From Mangrovimonas spongiae (GTDB taxonomy: Bacteria; Bacteroidota; Bacteroidia; Flavobacteriales; Flavobacteriaceae), in contig NZ_RWBG01000004.1 of assembly GCF_003944795.1 (NCBI RefSeq), forward strand, positions 1-64,000: a stretch of DNA of 64,000 bases. Direction: 5' to 3'. The notes under the pieces were generated by a model. That model was not told the origin of the DNA, made no database searches, and was given only the letters and a program-made list of their open reading frames with translations. Of this stretch, positions 8,688 through 17,413 are shown piece after piece (positions within the stretch are counted from its first letter, which is position 1; every line of letters starts with the position of its first letter). The position numbers were made by a program, and so were the translations under genes.

Positions 8688-8792
8688 AATCAAATATAAG
8701 ATGGTGTTTGCAATGAAATCTTTGATTCAACTTTCAGTTTTAGGCTTGTTTTAAGTTTTTTAGCATTAAAAGCTGAATTTAAAGAAGATGTT

Positions 8793-9173
8793 GTGCAGCA
8801 AAAAACGATAAAAGATATGAAGCTAAAAATCACTTTTTCTAATGTAGAGCTTACAGCTACTATGTATGATAATCCAACGTCAAGAGATTTTATTTCTATG
8901 TTGCCCATAACAACAGAATTAGAAGATTATGCCAGTAACGAAAAGATTTTTTATCCTGAAGAAAAACTTACAAAAGAAGGCGCTCCATCAGGATATGAGC
9001 CAAAAACAGGAGATATAACTTACTATGCCCCTTGGGGAGATGTGGCGATTTTTTATAAAGATTTTAGTTATTCTTCTGGGTTAATAAGTATTGGAAAAAT
9101 ACATGGTGATGGTATTAAAAAGCTGAAAAATGTGGGGAATGAAAAAGTAACTTTTGAATTGTTAGAAGAGTAA
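8793..9173 (+). CDS. Cyclophilin-like fold protein, apparently missing its signal peptide
   Basis: This protein is 126 residues if read from the GTG at 8793, or 118 from the ATG at 8817. The beta-rich pattern, with SRDFISMLP near residue 35 and GDITYYAPWGDVAIFY, matches the small cyclophilin-like family found near AraC and cupin genes. The frame stays open back to 8700 and reads LALKAEFKEDVV just before the GTG. A different frame starting at ATG 8713 encodes MKSLIQLSVLGL and then stops. Joined by one added base, they make a normal signal peptide, so the gene looks frameshifted or the read has an error. The role is unknown. Confidence 0.6.
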   Translation: MQQKTIKDMKLKITFSNVELTATMYDNPTSRDFISMLPITTELEDYASNEKIFYPEEKLTKEGAPSGYEPKTGDITYYAPWGDVAIFYKDFSYSSGLISIGKIHGDGIKKLKNVGNEKVTFELLEE

Positions 9174-9446
9174 TATATCGAAATTAACATAAACAAACAG
9201 ATCTAAATTTCATCTGTTGGTTTGAATATTGTAATTATAAGTTTGAATGTTTTAAGTCTTTCTTGTCATGTTTTTTGTAATTTAGTTTTGTCTTTTAAGT
9301 TGTTTAAATAAAGCCTTTTGTGAGGTTTATTTGCGTCTTGAAGAAGATGGTTTAAGTATAAAATAATGCTTATTTCCCTTAATTAAAGGTTGAGCTTTAG
9401 AGTTTGAATCTTATAAAAAACAATAATTAACTTAAAAATAAATACT

Positions 9447-9974
9447 ATGAAAAACTTAATACTTACAATTTCTGTTTTGTCAACATTGCTAATACAGAGT
9501 TGTCAAGAACACCCTAAAAAAGTAGAAACCACAGACCTTAAAGAAGCTGCTAATTCTGTAACTACAGAAATGTCAGATTCTAAAACAGATTTTATTTTTC
9601 CAAAAGGACAAAAAGGGACCGACAAGTTTTTTACAGGGAATGCCTATAATACGGGTTTGGTAGCTATGGATTCAACGTTTACAACTTTAGTTGGGAATGT
9701 ATATTTCGAGCCTAGTGCTAGAAGTAACTGGCATACACATCCAGGAGGTCAGATATTAATTATTACTGATGGTGAAGGCTACCATCAAATAGAAGGTGAA
9801 CCTATTCAGATTATGAAAAAAGGAGATGTTATAAAGTGTCCGCCAAATACAAGACACTGGCATGGGGCAAGTCCAAACAAAGCATTGCAACAAATGTATA
9901 TAGTACCTAACACGGAAAAAGGCATAGTTGATTGGCTAGAACCGGTTACTGATGAGCAATATAATAACTTTTAA
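9447..9974 (+). CDS. Cupin-domain lipoprotein
   Basis: This 175-residue protein begins with a lipoprotein signal ending LLIQSC (Cys19), so it should be anchored in the envelope. A single cupin barrel covers about residues 55-165, with metal ligands in NWHTHPGGQ and CPPNTRHWHGASP. It is homologous to the cupin at 11226-11624 on the other side of the dehydrogenase gene, sharing the ending W-x-E-x-VTDEQY. It is 11 bases from the dehydrogenase gene and likely forms an operon with it. Such cupins are often linked to redox or aldehyde stress loci; the exact reaction is unknown. Confidence 0.85.
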   Translation: MKNLILTISVLSTLLIQSCQEHPKKVETTDLKEAANSVTTEMSDSKTDFIFPKGQKGTDKFFTGNAYNTGLVAMDSTFTTLVGNVYFEPSARSNWHTHPGGQILIITDGEGYHQIEGEPIQIMKKGDVIKCPPNTRHWHGASPNKALQQMYIVPNTEKGIVDWLEPVTDEQYNNF

Positions 9975-9985
9975 TACTTGATATT

Positions 9986-11206
9986 ATGAAAAAACAAGAT
10001 AAACAACTAGACGGATCACACTCTAGAAGGCAATTTATTCAAACATCAGCAATAGCTGGAGCAGGAATGGTGTTAGGAGGAACTATGAAAGCTTTTGCAG
10101 ATGAATCAACTAACGCGGAAAACCATACTAGCATGATAGATATAACAAAAAATATAAAAACAAGAGGCTATGCCGCTACAGATGAATCCGGGCAACTAAG
10201 TCCTTACGAATTTGAGCGTAGACCTGTTGGCGATGACGATATTTTAATCGACGTTAAATTTGCTAGTATATGTCATTCAGATATTCATCAAGAAAAAGGA
10301 CACTGGGGAAAACAACAATATCCACAAGTTCCTGGTCATGAAATTGTTGGTGTTGTTACAGCTGTAGGAAGAAATGTAACCAAGTTTAAAGTAGGTGATA
10401 GAGCAGGTGTTGGTTGTATGGTAGATAGTTGTATGGAGTGCAACAGTTGTAAAGCTGGTGAAGAGCATTTTTGCGATCGCGGCGAAACCGTTTTTACTTA
10501 TGGTTACCCATTGGAATCCGAACCTACAGGGATTTCTCAAGGCGGTTATTCTAATAAAATAGTGGTAAGAGATCATTTTGCCGTTCATATTCCAGAACAC
10601 ATTAGCTTTCAAGAAGCAGCACCATTATTATGTGCGGGTATTACAACATATTCCCCATTAATGGATGCACAATTAAAAGTTGGTGAAAAAGTTGGAGTTG
10701 CTGGTATTGGTGGATTAGGACATATGGCAGTGAAGCTAGCAGTATCTAAAGGTGCAGAAGTTTATGCATTTACGACGTCTCCAGATAAGGTTGATGATAT
10801 TAAATCTTGGGGAGCTAAAGAAGTTATTGTTGTAGATGAAGCATTTAAAAATATGCAAGCTTATGCTAAAACTCTAGATTATATGATTTGTACAATTCCT
10901 TACGAATTTAATATAACCCCATATATTTTCTGTTTAAAACCTGGAGGTACATTTACATTTGTAGGAATGCCTATTAAGTCCGAGATTACCATAAACAACT
11001 TAATGTTAGCCTTTGCGCGCGTTAATTTTAATGCGTCTTTAATTGGTGGAATTCCAGAAACACAAGAAGTAGTTCACTACTGTGCGGATAATGGTATTAA
11101 ACCAGAAATTCAAGTTATTAAAGCCGAAAATATAAATGAAGCATGGGAAAAAGTGGTTAACAAAGAAGCACGCTATCGTTATGTAATTGATGCCGCTACT
11201 TTTTAA
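9986..11206 (+). CDS. Tat-exported zinc alcohol dehydrogenase (YahK-like)
   Basis: This 406-residue protein has a twin-arginine signal (SRRQFIQTSAIAGAG) ahead of a medium-chain NAD(P)-dependent alcohol/aldehyde dehydrogenase. The catalytic zinc region is C96-H97 and GHE (117-119). The structural zinc cysteines are C149, C152, C155 and C163. The nucleotide-binding motif is GIGGLGHMAVK. Family members reduce aldehydes with NADPH. Export of such an enzyme is unusual because NAD(P)H is scarce in the periplasm, though this Tat-fused form recurs in Bacteroidota in my recollection. It lies between two related cupins in one operon. Confidence 0.87.
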   Translation: MKKQDKQLDGSHSRRQFIQTSAIAGAGMVLGGTMKAFADESTNAENHTSMIDITKNIKTRGYAATDESGQLSPYEFERRPVGDDDILIDVKFASICHSDIHQEKGHWGKQQYPQVPGHEIVGVVTAVGRNVTKFKVGDRAGVGCMVDSCMECNSCKAGEEHFCDRGETVFTYGYPLESEPTGISQGGYSNKIVVRDHFAVHIPEHISFQEAAPLLCAGITTYSPLMDAQLKVGEKVGVAGIGGLGHMAVKLAVSKGAEVYAFTTSPDKVDDIKSWGAKEVIVVDEAFKNMQAYAKTLDYMICTIPYEFNITPYIFCLKPGGTFTFVGMPIKSEITINNLMLAFARVNFNASLIGGIPETQEVVHYCADNGIKPEIQVIKAENINEAWEKVVNKEARYRYVIDAATF

Positions 11207-11225
11207 TAATTAAAACAATATAACA

Positions 11226-11624
11226 ATGAAAATTTATAGAAATGGTGAAATTCCTTCCATGAAGGGACCAAAAGAATGGTTTACTGGTGATGTTATAGTA
11301 GATCCATTATATCAAAATATTGAAAACGTCACTAAAGGAGCTGCCGCTCTTGTTACGTTTAGTCCAGGCGCACGAACAGCTTGGCATACACATCCTGCGG
11401 GACAAACATTAATTGTACAATCTGGACTAGGGTGGATTCAACGTGAAGGCGGACCTATTGAGGAAATTCGTCCTGGCGATATCGTGTATTTCGAACCTAA
11501 TGAAAAACACTGGCATGGTGCTTCAGCCAATAAAGCTATGAGCCATATTGCTGTTCAAGAAGAAGTTGAAGGAGAAGTGGTTACTTGGATGGAACAAGTA
11601 ACAGACGAACAATACTCAAAATAA
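11226..11624 (+). CDS. Cytoplasmic cupin-domain protein
   Basis: This 132-residue single-domain cupin has metal ligands in AWHTHPAGQ and NEKHWHGASANK. It lacks a signal peptide, unlike its homologue at 9447-9974. It starts 19 bases after the dehydrogenase gene and shares its operon. The paired envelope and cytoplasmic cupins flanking one dehydrogenase suggest that the same small molecule is handled on both sides of the membrane, which is inference. Confidence 0.86.
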   Translation: MKIYRNGEIPSMKGPKEWFTGDVIVDPLYQNIENVTKGAAALVTFSPGARTAWHTHPAGQTLIVQSGLGWIQREGGPIEEIRPGDIVYFEPNEKHWHGASANKAMSHIAVQEEVEGEVVTWMEQVTDEQYSK

Positions 11625-11638
11625 TTAATGATAAAAAA

Positions 11639-12004
11639 ATGGATACTTTAACAAACACCGATATAACAGAAATAGCAGAGCGTAACGATTTTCATATTGC
11701 TCCTTTTCGCGAAGATGGTGAAACTTATGGTACATTAACGTGGATTTGGTCTGTTGAGGTTGAAGGAAACTTATATGTGAGAGCCTACAATGGCGTTAAT
11801 TCGCGTTGGTATAAATCGGCTATATCTCAAAAAGCAGGTAAAATAAAAGCAGCAGGTAAAGAAAAAAAAGTGCAATTTGAACCTGTTTTAGGTCATATCA
11901 ATGAAAAAATAGACGAAGCTTACAGGAAAAAGTATGCCACAAGTTCTTATTTAAATTCCATGATAAGTGATAGAGCAAAAGCAGCAACAGTTAAGGTTTT
12001 TTAA
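11639..12004 (+). CDS. DUF2255 family protein
   Basis: This 121-residue protein starts at the ATG at 11639. The longer frame would begin inside the upstream cupin gene. Its pattern, GTLTWIWSVEVEGNLYVRAYNG with SRWYKSA (cut here into two motifs), fits the DUF2255 family, a split-barrel-like fold resembling F420- or flavin-linked enzymes. It is 14 bases after the cupin and directly abuts the transporter gene at 12005. No reaction is known. Confidence 0.8.
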   Translation: MDTLTNTDITEIAERNDFHIAPFREDGETYGTLTWIWSVEVEGNLYVRAYNGVNSRWYKSAISQKAGKIKAAGKEKKVQFEPVLGHINEKIDEAYRKKYATSSYLNSMISDRAKAATVKVF

Positions 12005-12922
12005 ATGAGAGAAAGACAGCAAGGTCTTTTAGCTATTTTAACAGCAAATACTATTTTTGGTCTTAATATTCCAGTTACAAAAGCATTAATGGATAACTGG
12101 ATGACGCCTTTGGGATATACAATTACCCGCATGTTTTTTGGGGTTCTTATATTTTGGCTCATCAGCTTGTTCTTGAAAAAAGAACGCGTCAATAAAAAAG
12201 ATTTTCCTATTATATTTATAGGTGGGCTTATGGGGTTCGTGGGAACACAATTCTTATTTTCGCAAGCCCTAGAATATACAACACCAGTTATTTTTTCGTT
12301 GTTAATGGCGCTTACTCCCGTTGTAGTTTTAGTGTTGTCCACCATTTTTTTAAAAGAAGCTATTTCTATAAAAAAAGTATTAGGAATATTACTAAGTATT
12401 TCTGGAGCTATCTTAATTATTGTTTTAAATAATACTGAGAGTAACCTTTCTACAAATCAGTTTTTAGGTATTTTATTCTCACTTATGTGTGTGTTTTGTT
12501 ATGCAGGATATTTAGTGCTAACAAGAAAAGTTTCTATGAAATACAGACCTGTTACTATTGCTAAATGGATGTTTTTAGTGTCGGCTTTAGTTGCCTTCCC
12601 TTTTAGCTTTCAAGAATTGAATCATCAAGCTATTTACACTAATGAGGCTACTGTAATGTCGTATTTGTTTTTGGTATTTGCATTGCTTTTTTCAACGACT
12701 TTGGCCTTTTTTTTAATGCCTTATGCTTTAAAACGATTAGAAGCAAGCACTGTAAGTATTTTTATGAACTTACAGCCCATTATAGCTTCTGTGGTAGCTA
12801 TGATTGTGGGGCAAGATGTATTTACTTGGGATAAACCTTTAGCTGTTATTTTAGTTGTTATTGGGGTGTATATGGTAACTCATAAAAAGAAATCGAAAGG
12901 ATTAGTTAAGGTAAGAGGTTAG
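12005..12922 (+). CDS. DMT superfamily (EamA) transporter
   Basis: This 305-residue inner-membrane protein has about ten hydrophobic segments arranged as two EamA repeats (about 10-140 and 155-290). The repeats show the usual PVVVLVLSTIFLKE and PIIASVVAMIVGQ elements at the end of each half. DMT proteins export metabolites or amino-acid derivatives. It is the last gene of the AraC-linked cluster and its ATG directly follows the DUF2255 stop. Its place suggests export of a cluster product, but the substrate is unknown. Confidence 0.87.
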   Translation: MRERQQGLLAILTANTIFGLNIPVTKALMDNWMTPLGYTITRMFFGVLIFWLISLFLKKERVNKKDFPIIFIGGLMGFVGTQFLFSQALEYTTPVIFSLLMALTPVVVLVLSTIFLKEAISIKKVLGILLSISGAILIIVLNNTESNLSTNQFLGILFSLMCVFCYAGYLVLTRKVSMKYRPVTIAKWMFLVSALVAFPFSFQELNHQAIYTNEATVMSYLFLVFALLFSTTLAFFLMPYALKRLEASTVSIFMNLQPIIASVVAMIVGQDVFTWDKPLAVILVVIGVYMVTHKKKSKGLVKVRG

Positions 12923-12937
12923 TAGGTTTTTTATTAA

Positions 12938-14365
12938 TTATTTTTCAATCATTAGGTTTTCTATGTACCTAAAAGCAGAAGCTATAAGATTTTTTCGATT
13001 TTTAGCCTTTTGTTTAAAATAATCTAAATGGGTTTCTTCCAGTTTTTTTCCTTTTATAAAAACAGTTTTAGGGGTTTGCATAGTTGAGAGGTTTGATAAA
13101 GGATTAGCATCAACGAGTAAGAGGTTTGCTACTTTGCCTACTTCAATGGTTCCCATGTTATTCATAATTTTGTGAGTTTGAGCTGCATTTACTGTAGCTG
13201 TTTTTAATACGTCGTAATTAGAAAGTCCGGCTTCTTTGTAAAAGGATAATTCTTTATGGATAGAGTACCCGGGTAGGGTAATCCCAATACCTGCATCAGT
13301 GCTACAAATAATTGGAACACCAGCTTCATGAAGTTGTTTAATTATTTTTAAATGAAAATCGTGTTGGTCTTTTATTCTGTTAACAATCATTTTGTCTTCA
13401 AGTTTTGCATTATGCCAACGACTAAATTGAGCTTTACCATCTACCATTTTAATAAGCGGATTCATGAAGCTCATTTGTTCTGAGTTTAAAATAGTATCGT
13501 TAATAAGCATTTGATAAATGTTGTTGTAAACAACTAAGGTTGGGCTAAAAGCACTATGTTTCGATTTTGAAAAACTTGTAACAACTTTTTTTAGCATTAG
13601 GGTGTCTAATGTATAGTTTAATGGTTGCTGTACGATATCTTCGGTATGCTCAATTGATTTTATTTGAGGGTTAAAATGATAGGAGTAAGCAACTTTTTGA
13701 GATGGGTGCGCTACAATATCTATGTTGTTAATTTTTGCTTCGTCTATAATGGCGTCAAAAATATTTTCGGTTAACCCATAATAGGTTTTTATAAAATCGT
13801 AGCCTTTTTTCTTGTATGATATCACTTTTTCTTTAGCTTGTTCTGGGGTAGTTAAGTTTAAATTATCGTCACCTATAAACTCTGGTCCGGTTAGTTTTGG
13901 GCTTGAAGTGAATATTATCGGGGTGACAATTTTATTGTTATTAATATCCTCTTTAAGCCTTAAGTGCATAGGCATGCCCCATAAGTTTCTTACTGCAGTA
14001 ACACCATTGGCTAGATATAATCCAAGCTCATATTTATCCCAAATATGTACATGCATATCTATAAGTCCTGGGGTAAGGTATTTTCCTTGAGCGTTTATAA
14101 CAGTAATATTGGTTGTGTCAATTTTATGCGAAATAGTGTTAATAATACCTTCTTTAATGTAAATCATTTTATTAGTTAAAACAGTATCTGTTTTCATTGG
14201 AATAATATTTGCATTTTTAATGATGAAGGTGTTTTTCTCAGGAAGCTTATTTGTATTAAGGTAACTGGTTTTTTGACCATCAATTAAAATGATAGTTACT
14301 ATTATTAAAATCAAACAACTAATAATAAAGAAGGTGGCTTTAAGGAGTTTTTTTAATAATTTCAT
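12938..14365 (-). CDS. Membrane-anchored metal-dependent amidohydrolase
   Basis: This is a 475-residue protein from the ATG at 14365; a start at 14407 would add 14 poorly supported residues. A membrane anchor (about 8-30) precedes an amidohydrolase fold. The metal site begins with GLIDMHVHIW, continues with His in IVAHPSQ and EHTEDI, and ends with Asp in CSTDAGIGI. The family includes imidazolonepropionase-like and prolidase-like enzymes that cleave amide bonds in small compounds. The catalytic domain should face the periplasm. It is convergent with the transporter at 12922, and the substrate is unknown. Confidence 0.83.
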   Translation of the reverse strand: MKLLKKLLKATFFIISCLILIIVTIILIDGQKTSYLNTNKLPEKNTFIIKNANIIPMKTDTVLTNKMIYIKEGIINTISHKIDTTNITVINAQGKYLTPGLIDMHVHIWDKYELGLYLANGVTAVRNLWGMPMHLRLKEDINNNKIVTPIIFTSSPKLTGPEFIGDDNLNLTTPEQAKEKVISYKKKGYDFIKTYYGLTENIFDAIIDEAKINNIDIVAHPSQKVAYSYHFNPQIKSIEHTEDIVQQPLNYTLDTLMLKKVVTSFSKSKHSAFSPTLVVYNNIYQMLINDTILNSEQMSFMNPLIKMVDGKAQFSRWHNAKLEDKMIVNRIKDQHDFHLKIIKQLHEAGVPIICSTDAGIGITLPGYSIHKELSFYKEAGLSNYDVLKTATVNAAQTHKIMNNMGTIEVGKVANLLLVDANPLSNLSTMQTPKTVFIKGKKLEETHLDYFKQKAKNRKNLIASAFRYIENLMIEK

Positions 14366-14563
14366 TTTAAAAATGTAGTTGTGAGTTGATAAATAAATTT
14401 TTACCATGTGAATTTATTTACAAAAAACTAAAAACACAAACGAAAAGTTTTATAAAAGATACGGTAAAATGTTTGTATATGTTTCTTTTTTAGGGTGATA
14501 TAAGTCATTTGGTGGGTTTTAGATATAGCGTATTTTAGGGTGGGAAAACTTAAAATTAATATT

Positions 14564-14887
14564 ATGAAGACAACTAAAGGTAATATTACAAAAAGGATTT
14601 TTTGGGTTTTATTAATTCTATCAATAGTTATTGGTTACATTTTTTACAACTTTTTACAGGGTCAATTTAGTTTGAAATTTCTTATTTTTTTCTCAGGCGT
14701 TCCTTTTTTATTATTTGCAACAGGAGCCTTTGGTTTATTATGGCCAAAAATTAAACCAAAAGGCGATGAGATTTATATAACACACGCTTTGGTAGTAGGG
14801 GTGATTTTTATTGTATTGTTTTTTATTCATGTCTGGATTATTTTGCCTCATATTTGTCCAGATTTTGGTTCTTGCTTAGGTGTTTAG
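14564..14887 (+). CDS. Small three-TM protein of unknown function
   Basis: This 107-residue protein starts at the ATG at 14564. A GTG at 14540 is possible but weaker. It has three hydrophobic segments (about 13-30, 36-56 and 74-95), a charged loop WPKIKPKGDE and two cysteines in the tail (HICPDFGSC). No family is recognised. It ends 15 bases before the convergent membrane gene at 14903-15355. Confidence 0.55.
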   Translation: MKTTKGNITKRIFWVLLILSIVIGYIFYNFLQGQFSLKFLIFFSGVPFLLFATGAFGLLWPKIKPKGDEIYITHALVVGVIFIVLFFIHVWIILPHICPDFGSCLGV

Positions 14888-14902
14888 TTTTTCGATAAAA
14901 AC

Positions 14903-15355
14903 TTACTTCTTTTTAAAAATCCACTTTCTAAAAATTAAAATACCATTGGTTATCTTTTTTCTTTTTGAAAGTGTAACAGGAATCCCTAAAGTGGCTAATA
15001 AAGCAATAGCTGCCGATGTGCCAAGTGCGCCACCATATCCATTAAAAAAATGACTTGCATTTAGGTAAATAATACTAAATAATATTCCAGCAATAATTAA
15101 CCAACTATAATGTGTTATAGCTTTGGAAGATACCATGCCAATAAAAGAAGCGCCAATAAAAGCAGGAGGAATATTTTGAGTTAAGTAATTGTTGAGGATG
15201 TCTGGAAACCAGAAAAAGAATAGTCCTACAGCTAACGAGAGTAGTGCAGATGCCCTAACAGCTCCCTGTTTTAAATGCTCGTTTACAAAAAAAGTAAGTG
15301 TAGCGCCTAAAATTCCAGTTATGATAATAATTAAGGTATTCATTTTAAAATCCAA
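14903..15355 (-). CDS. Membrane protein, paralogue of the upstream gene
   Basis: This 150-residue protein has about five hydrophobic segments. It shares FIGM-x-S and a later GGALGT element with the protein encoded just upstream (FIGMSS and GGKLGT). It overlaps that gene by 16 bases, so the two are translationally coupled. Two unequal homologous halves encoded side by side suggest a two-subunit membrane carrier. No family assignment is secure. Confidence 0.6.
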   Translation of the reverse strand: MDFKMNTLIIIITGILGATLTFFVNEHLKQGAVRASALLSLAVGLFFFWFPDILNNYLTQNIPPAFIGASFIGMVSSKAITHYSWLIIAGILFSIIYLNASHFFNGYGGALGTSAAIALLATLGIPVTLSKRKKITNGILIFRKWIFKKK

Positions 15356-15912
15356 TAAATTAATGATGCAATAACAACGCCTGCAAAAGCAATGGTTCCT
15401 AATTTACCTCCAATACCCAAGAATAGATTTTTTGAAAGTAATAAAAGTACGCCTGCAAAAATTCCAGCAGATAATACAAATCCTATAGAAGGGGCTATTT
15501 CAGTACTAGACATACCAATAAAAGTGCCACAGTAAATTACTGCAGGAAGTTTTTTAAGATAACTAGACGATTTGTTTATTATTGGTACAAACGAGGCTAC
15601 GGTACCTACAGCACTTGCCGAAATAACACTTCCTAAACCCGCATAAATATTTAGGGCATAACAGGCTAGTGCTCCAACAGGAACCCAAACAACCACTAAA
15701 AGTTTGTCGTAGGCATGTTTTTCATGATGTAGGTCTAACTCTTTGTACGCAAACCACATAATGCCTGTAATAGCAAGAGTTATTAGGACTATATCTATGG
15801 CACCTGTGTTGTATTTTTCTTTTACAATCATGGTTAAAAACACAGTTTGTAAAATTAAAAACAGGATAATTACAAAAAACCTAATGGCTTTATGTTTTTT
15901 CATAAGATGCAC
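15340..15912 (-). CDS. Membrane protein, first member of a coupled paralogous pair
   Basis: This 190-residue protein starts at ATG 15912, or at a second ATG at 15903 that leaves a positively charged start (MKKHKAIRFF). It has six to seven hydrophobic segments. The C-terminal half contains CGTFIGMSS and LGIGGKLGTIAF, which align with ASFIGMVSS and GYGGALGTSAA in the next gene. The N-terminal third, with two extra segments, is absent from the partner. The substrate is unknown. Confidence 0.6.
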   Translation of the reverse strand: MHLMKKHKAIRFFVIILFLILQTVFLTMIVKEKYNTGAIDIVLITLAITGIMWFAYKELDLHHEKHAYDKLLVVVWVPVGALACYALNIYAGLGSVISASAVGTVASFVPIINKSSSYLKKLPAVIYCGTFIGMSSTEIAPSIGFVLSAGIFAGVLLLLSKNLFLGIGGKLGTIAFAGVVIASLIYWILK

Positions 15913-16052
15913 TTAATTTTAGGGTGTAATATTATAAGTTTTGTAGTGTTTTTACAATACGATTGTATACAAATTTTGGAAACCATATTTTTTTATCAAA
16001 AAAGCTTCCACTTCCATGTGTAAAGAGACATGTTGTATTTTTAAGCTAAACT

Positions 16053-16784
16053 TTAAGAAACGGCTAGTTGTATTAAAGTAACAATCCCTATAAAAAATAT
16101 AAAGAGTAAAGAGAGTTTTCGGAATTTAGTTTGTGGGATATAATTTAAAATCCTTTTTCCTATGTAAGACCCTAGTATTCCAATAACAAATAGAAAAGGG
16201 ACATACTTTAAATCATGATTATGAATGTATCCATTATTGTAATAGACAAAAGTTCTCGAGAAATCAATCATAAAATCTATAAAAGCAGAGGTGGCAATAA
16301 ATACACTTTTCTCTAAATTAAATGCAGCCATAGTAAGTCCTCTAATAGCACCGCCTGTTCCTAGCAATCCGGCAGAAAACCCAGAGAAAGCACCTCCTGC
16401 AATGGCGTTTTTTTTATTTGGTGCAAGAATTAAATTACTTTTAATAAGGAATAACAAACTTAATCCTACCAAAAATAATCCTAAAAATATTTTAAGGAGA
16501 ACACTATCAAGTACTTTAGATAAAATACCGCCAACAATTACAAAAACAACAGAAGGTAAACCAATGTATAATAATAGTTTTTTATCTAGTCCTTTTTTAA
16601 ATAAGAAAATCTTACTCAAATTACTAGATAAATGAAAAATAGCAGTTAGCCCTAAAACCGAATAAAAGTCAAAATAAAAATTACCAATAGGCACAAAAAA
16701 CACCGATGATCCAAAACCACCAATGGTGCCAATTATTTCGGCACCTAGCGCCAATAGCAAAAAAATAAAGTTAATATCTTTCAT
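16053..16784 (-). CDS. TSUP/TauE-SafE family membrane transporter
   Basis: This 243-residue protein has about seven to eight membrane segments. The TSUP signature is visible in the N-terminal GTIGGFGSSVFFVP and the repeated element AIAGGAFSGFSAGLLGTGGAIRG (given here as its core GLLGTGG). The family moves sulfite, sulfonates or other small organic anions across the inner membrane. It stands alone, divergent from the housekeeping block that starts at 16929. The substrate cannot be told. Confidence 0.84.
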   Translation of the reverse strand: MKDINFIFLLLALGAEIIGTIGGFGSSVFFVPIGNFYFDFYSVLGLTAIFHLSSNLSKIFLFKKGLDKKLLLYIGLPSVVFVIVGGILSKVLDSVLLKIFLGLFLVGLSLLFLIKSNLILAPNKKNAIAGGAFSGFSAGLLGTGGAIRGLTMAAFNLEKSVFIATSAFIDFMIDFSRTFVYYNNGYIHNHDLKYVPFLFVIGILGSYIGKRILNYIPQTKFRKLSLLFIFFIGIVTLIQLAVS

Positions 16785-16914
16785 GTTAGGCTAGGTTTTT
16801 TTGGTAACAATTTTTTTGTCATTTAATATCTCAAATGTAACCTAATTATTACAATATCCAGCTTATTTAGTTATTTGCCTTAACGAGTTGTCCTTACGTT
16901 AATCGATTTGTTTG

Positions 16915-16922
16915 TACTTTTG
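16915..16922 (+). promoter_or_regulatory. TAnnTTTG promoter motif of the TrmH-like gene
   Basis: TACTTTTG is a full match to the Bacteroidota -7 element and lies six bases before the ATG at 16929. A TTG at 16888-16890 is a possible -33 element, at a slightly long spacing of 24. Confidence 0.5.
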
Positions 16923-16928
16923 CTTTCT

Positions 16929-17387
16929 ATGAACGATAATTTTACAAACGAATTTTTTGGCATAGGTATTCAAAACGGTAAAACTCCAGAAAACTTAGGC
17001 GTACTGTGGCGTACGGCCCAAAATTTAGGCGCCAGTTTTATTTTTACCATTGGCAATCGCTATGCAAAACAGGCTTGCGATACTCATAACGCTGTAAAAG
17101 CTATGCCTTACTTTCATTACGATACGTTTAACGAGTTTTTTAATAATCTACCTAAAGGCGCGCGATTAGTTGGCGTGGAACTAACAGAGAGCGCAGAACC
17201 TTTAGAAACATTTCATCACCCAAGACGATGTGTGTATTTACTAGGAGCAGAAGACCATGGATTATCTAAACAAGCTATCGAGAAAAGTCATTTTTTAGTC
17301 AAATTTAAGTCACAATTAAGTTTAAATGTATCGGTTGCGGGAAGTATTGTTATGTATGATAGAGGAATAAACAAACCAAGGTCGTAA
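16929..17387 (+). CDS. TrmH/SpoU-type RNA methyltransferase
   Basis: This 152-residue enzyme starts at ATG 16929; a longer frame would begin inside the promoter. It has the SPOUT fold with motif 1 NGKTPENLGVLWRTAQNLGA, motif 2 YLLGAEDHGLS and motif 3 SLNVSVAGSIVMYD, which make up the knotted AdoMet site. The family methylates 2'-OH groups of tRNA or rRNA. It is a short, single-domain form like TrmL. A promoter motif for era overlaps its stop codon. Confidence 0.88.
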   Translation: MNDNFTNEFFGIGIQNGKTPENLGVLWRTAQNLGASFIFTIGNRYAKQACDTHNAVKAMPYFHYDTFNEFFNNLPKGARLVGVELTESAEPLETFHHPRRCVYLLGAEDHGLSKQAIEKSHFLVKFKSQLSLNVSVAGSIVMYDRGINKPRS

Positions 17388-17392
17388 CTTTG
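17385..17392 (+). promoter_or_regulatory. TAnnTTTG promoter motif of era, overlapping a stop codon
   Basis: TAACTTTG begins with the TAA stop of the methyltransferase gene and lies 21 bases before the era ATG at 17414. The context GTAACTTTGC is the same as before der at 19639-19646. Confidence 0.5.
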
Positions 17393-17413
17393 CCACAAAC
17401 AAAATTAAAATCA

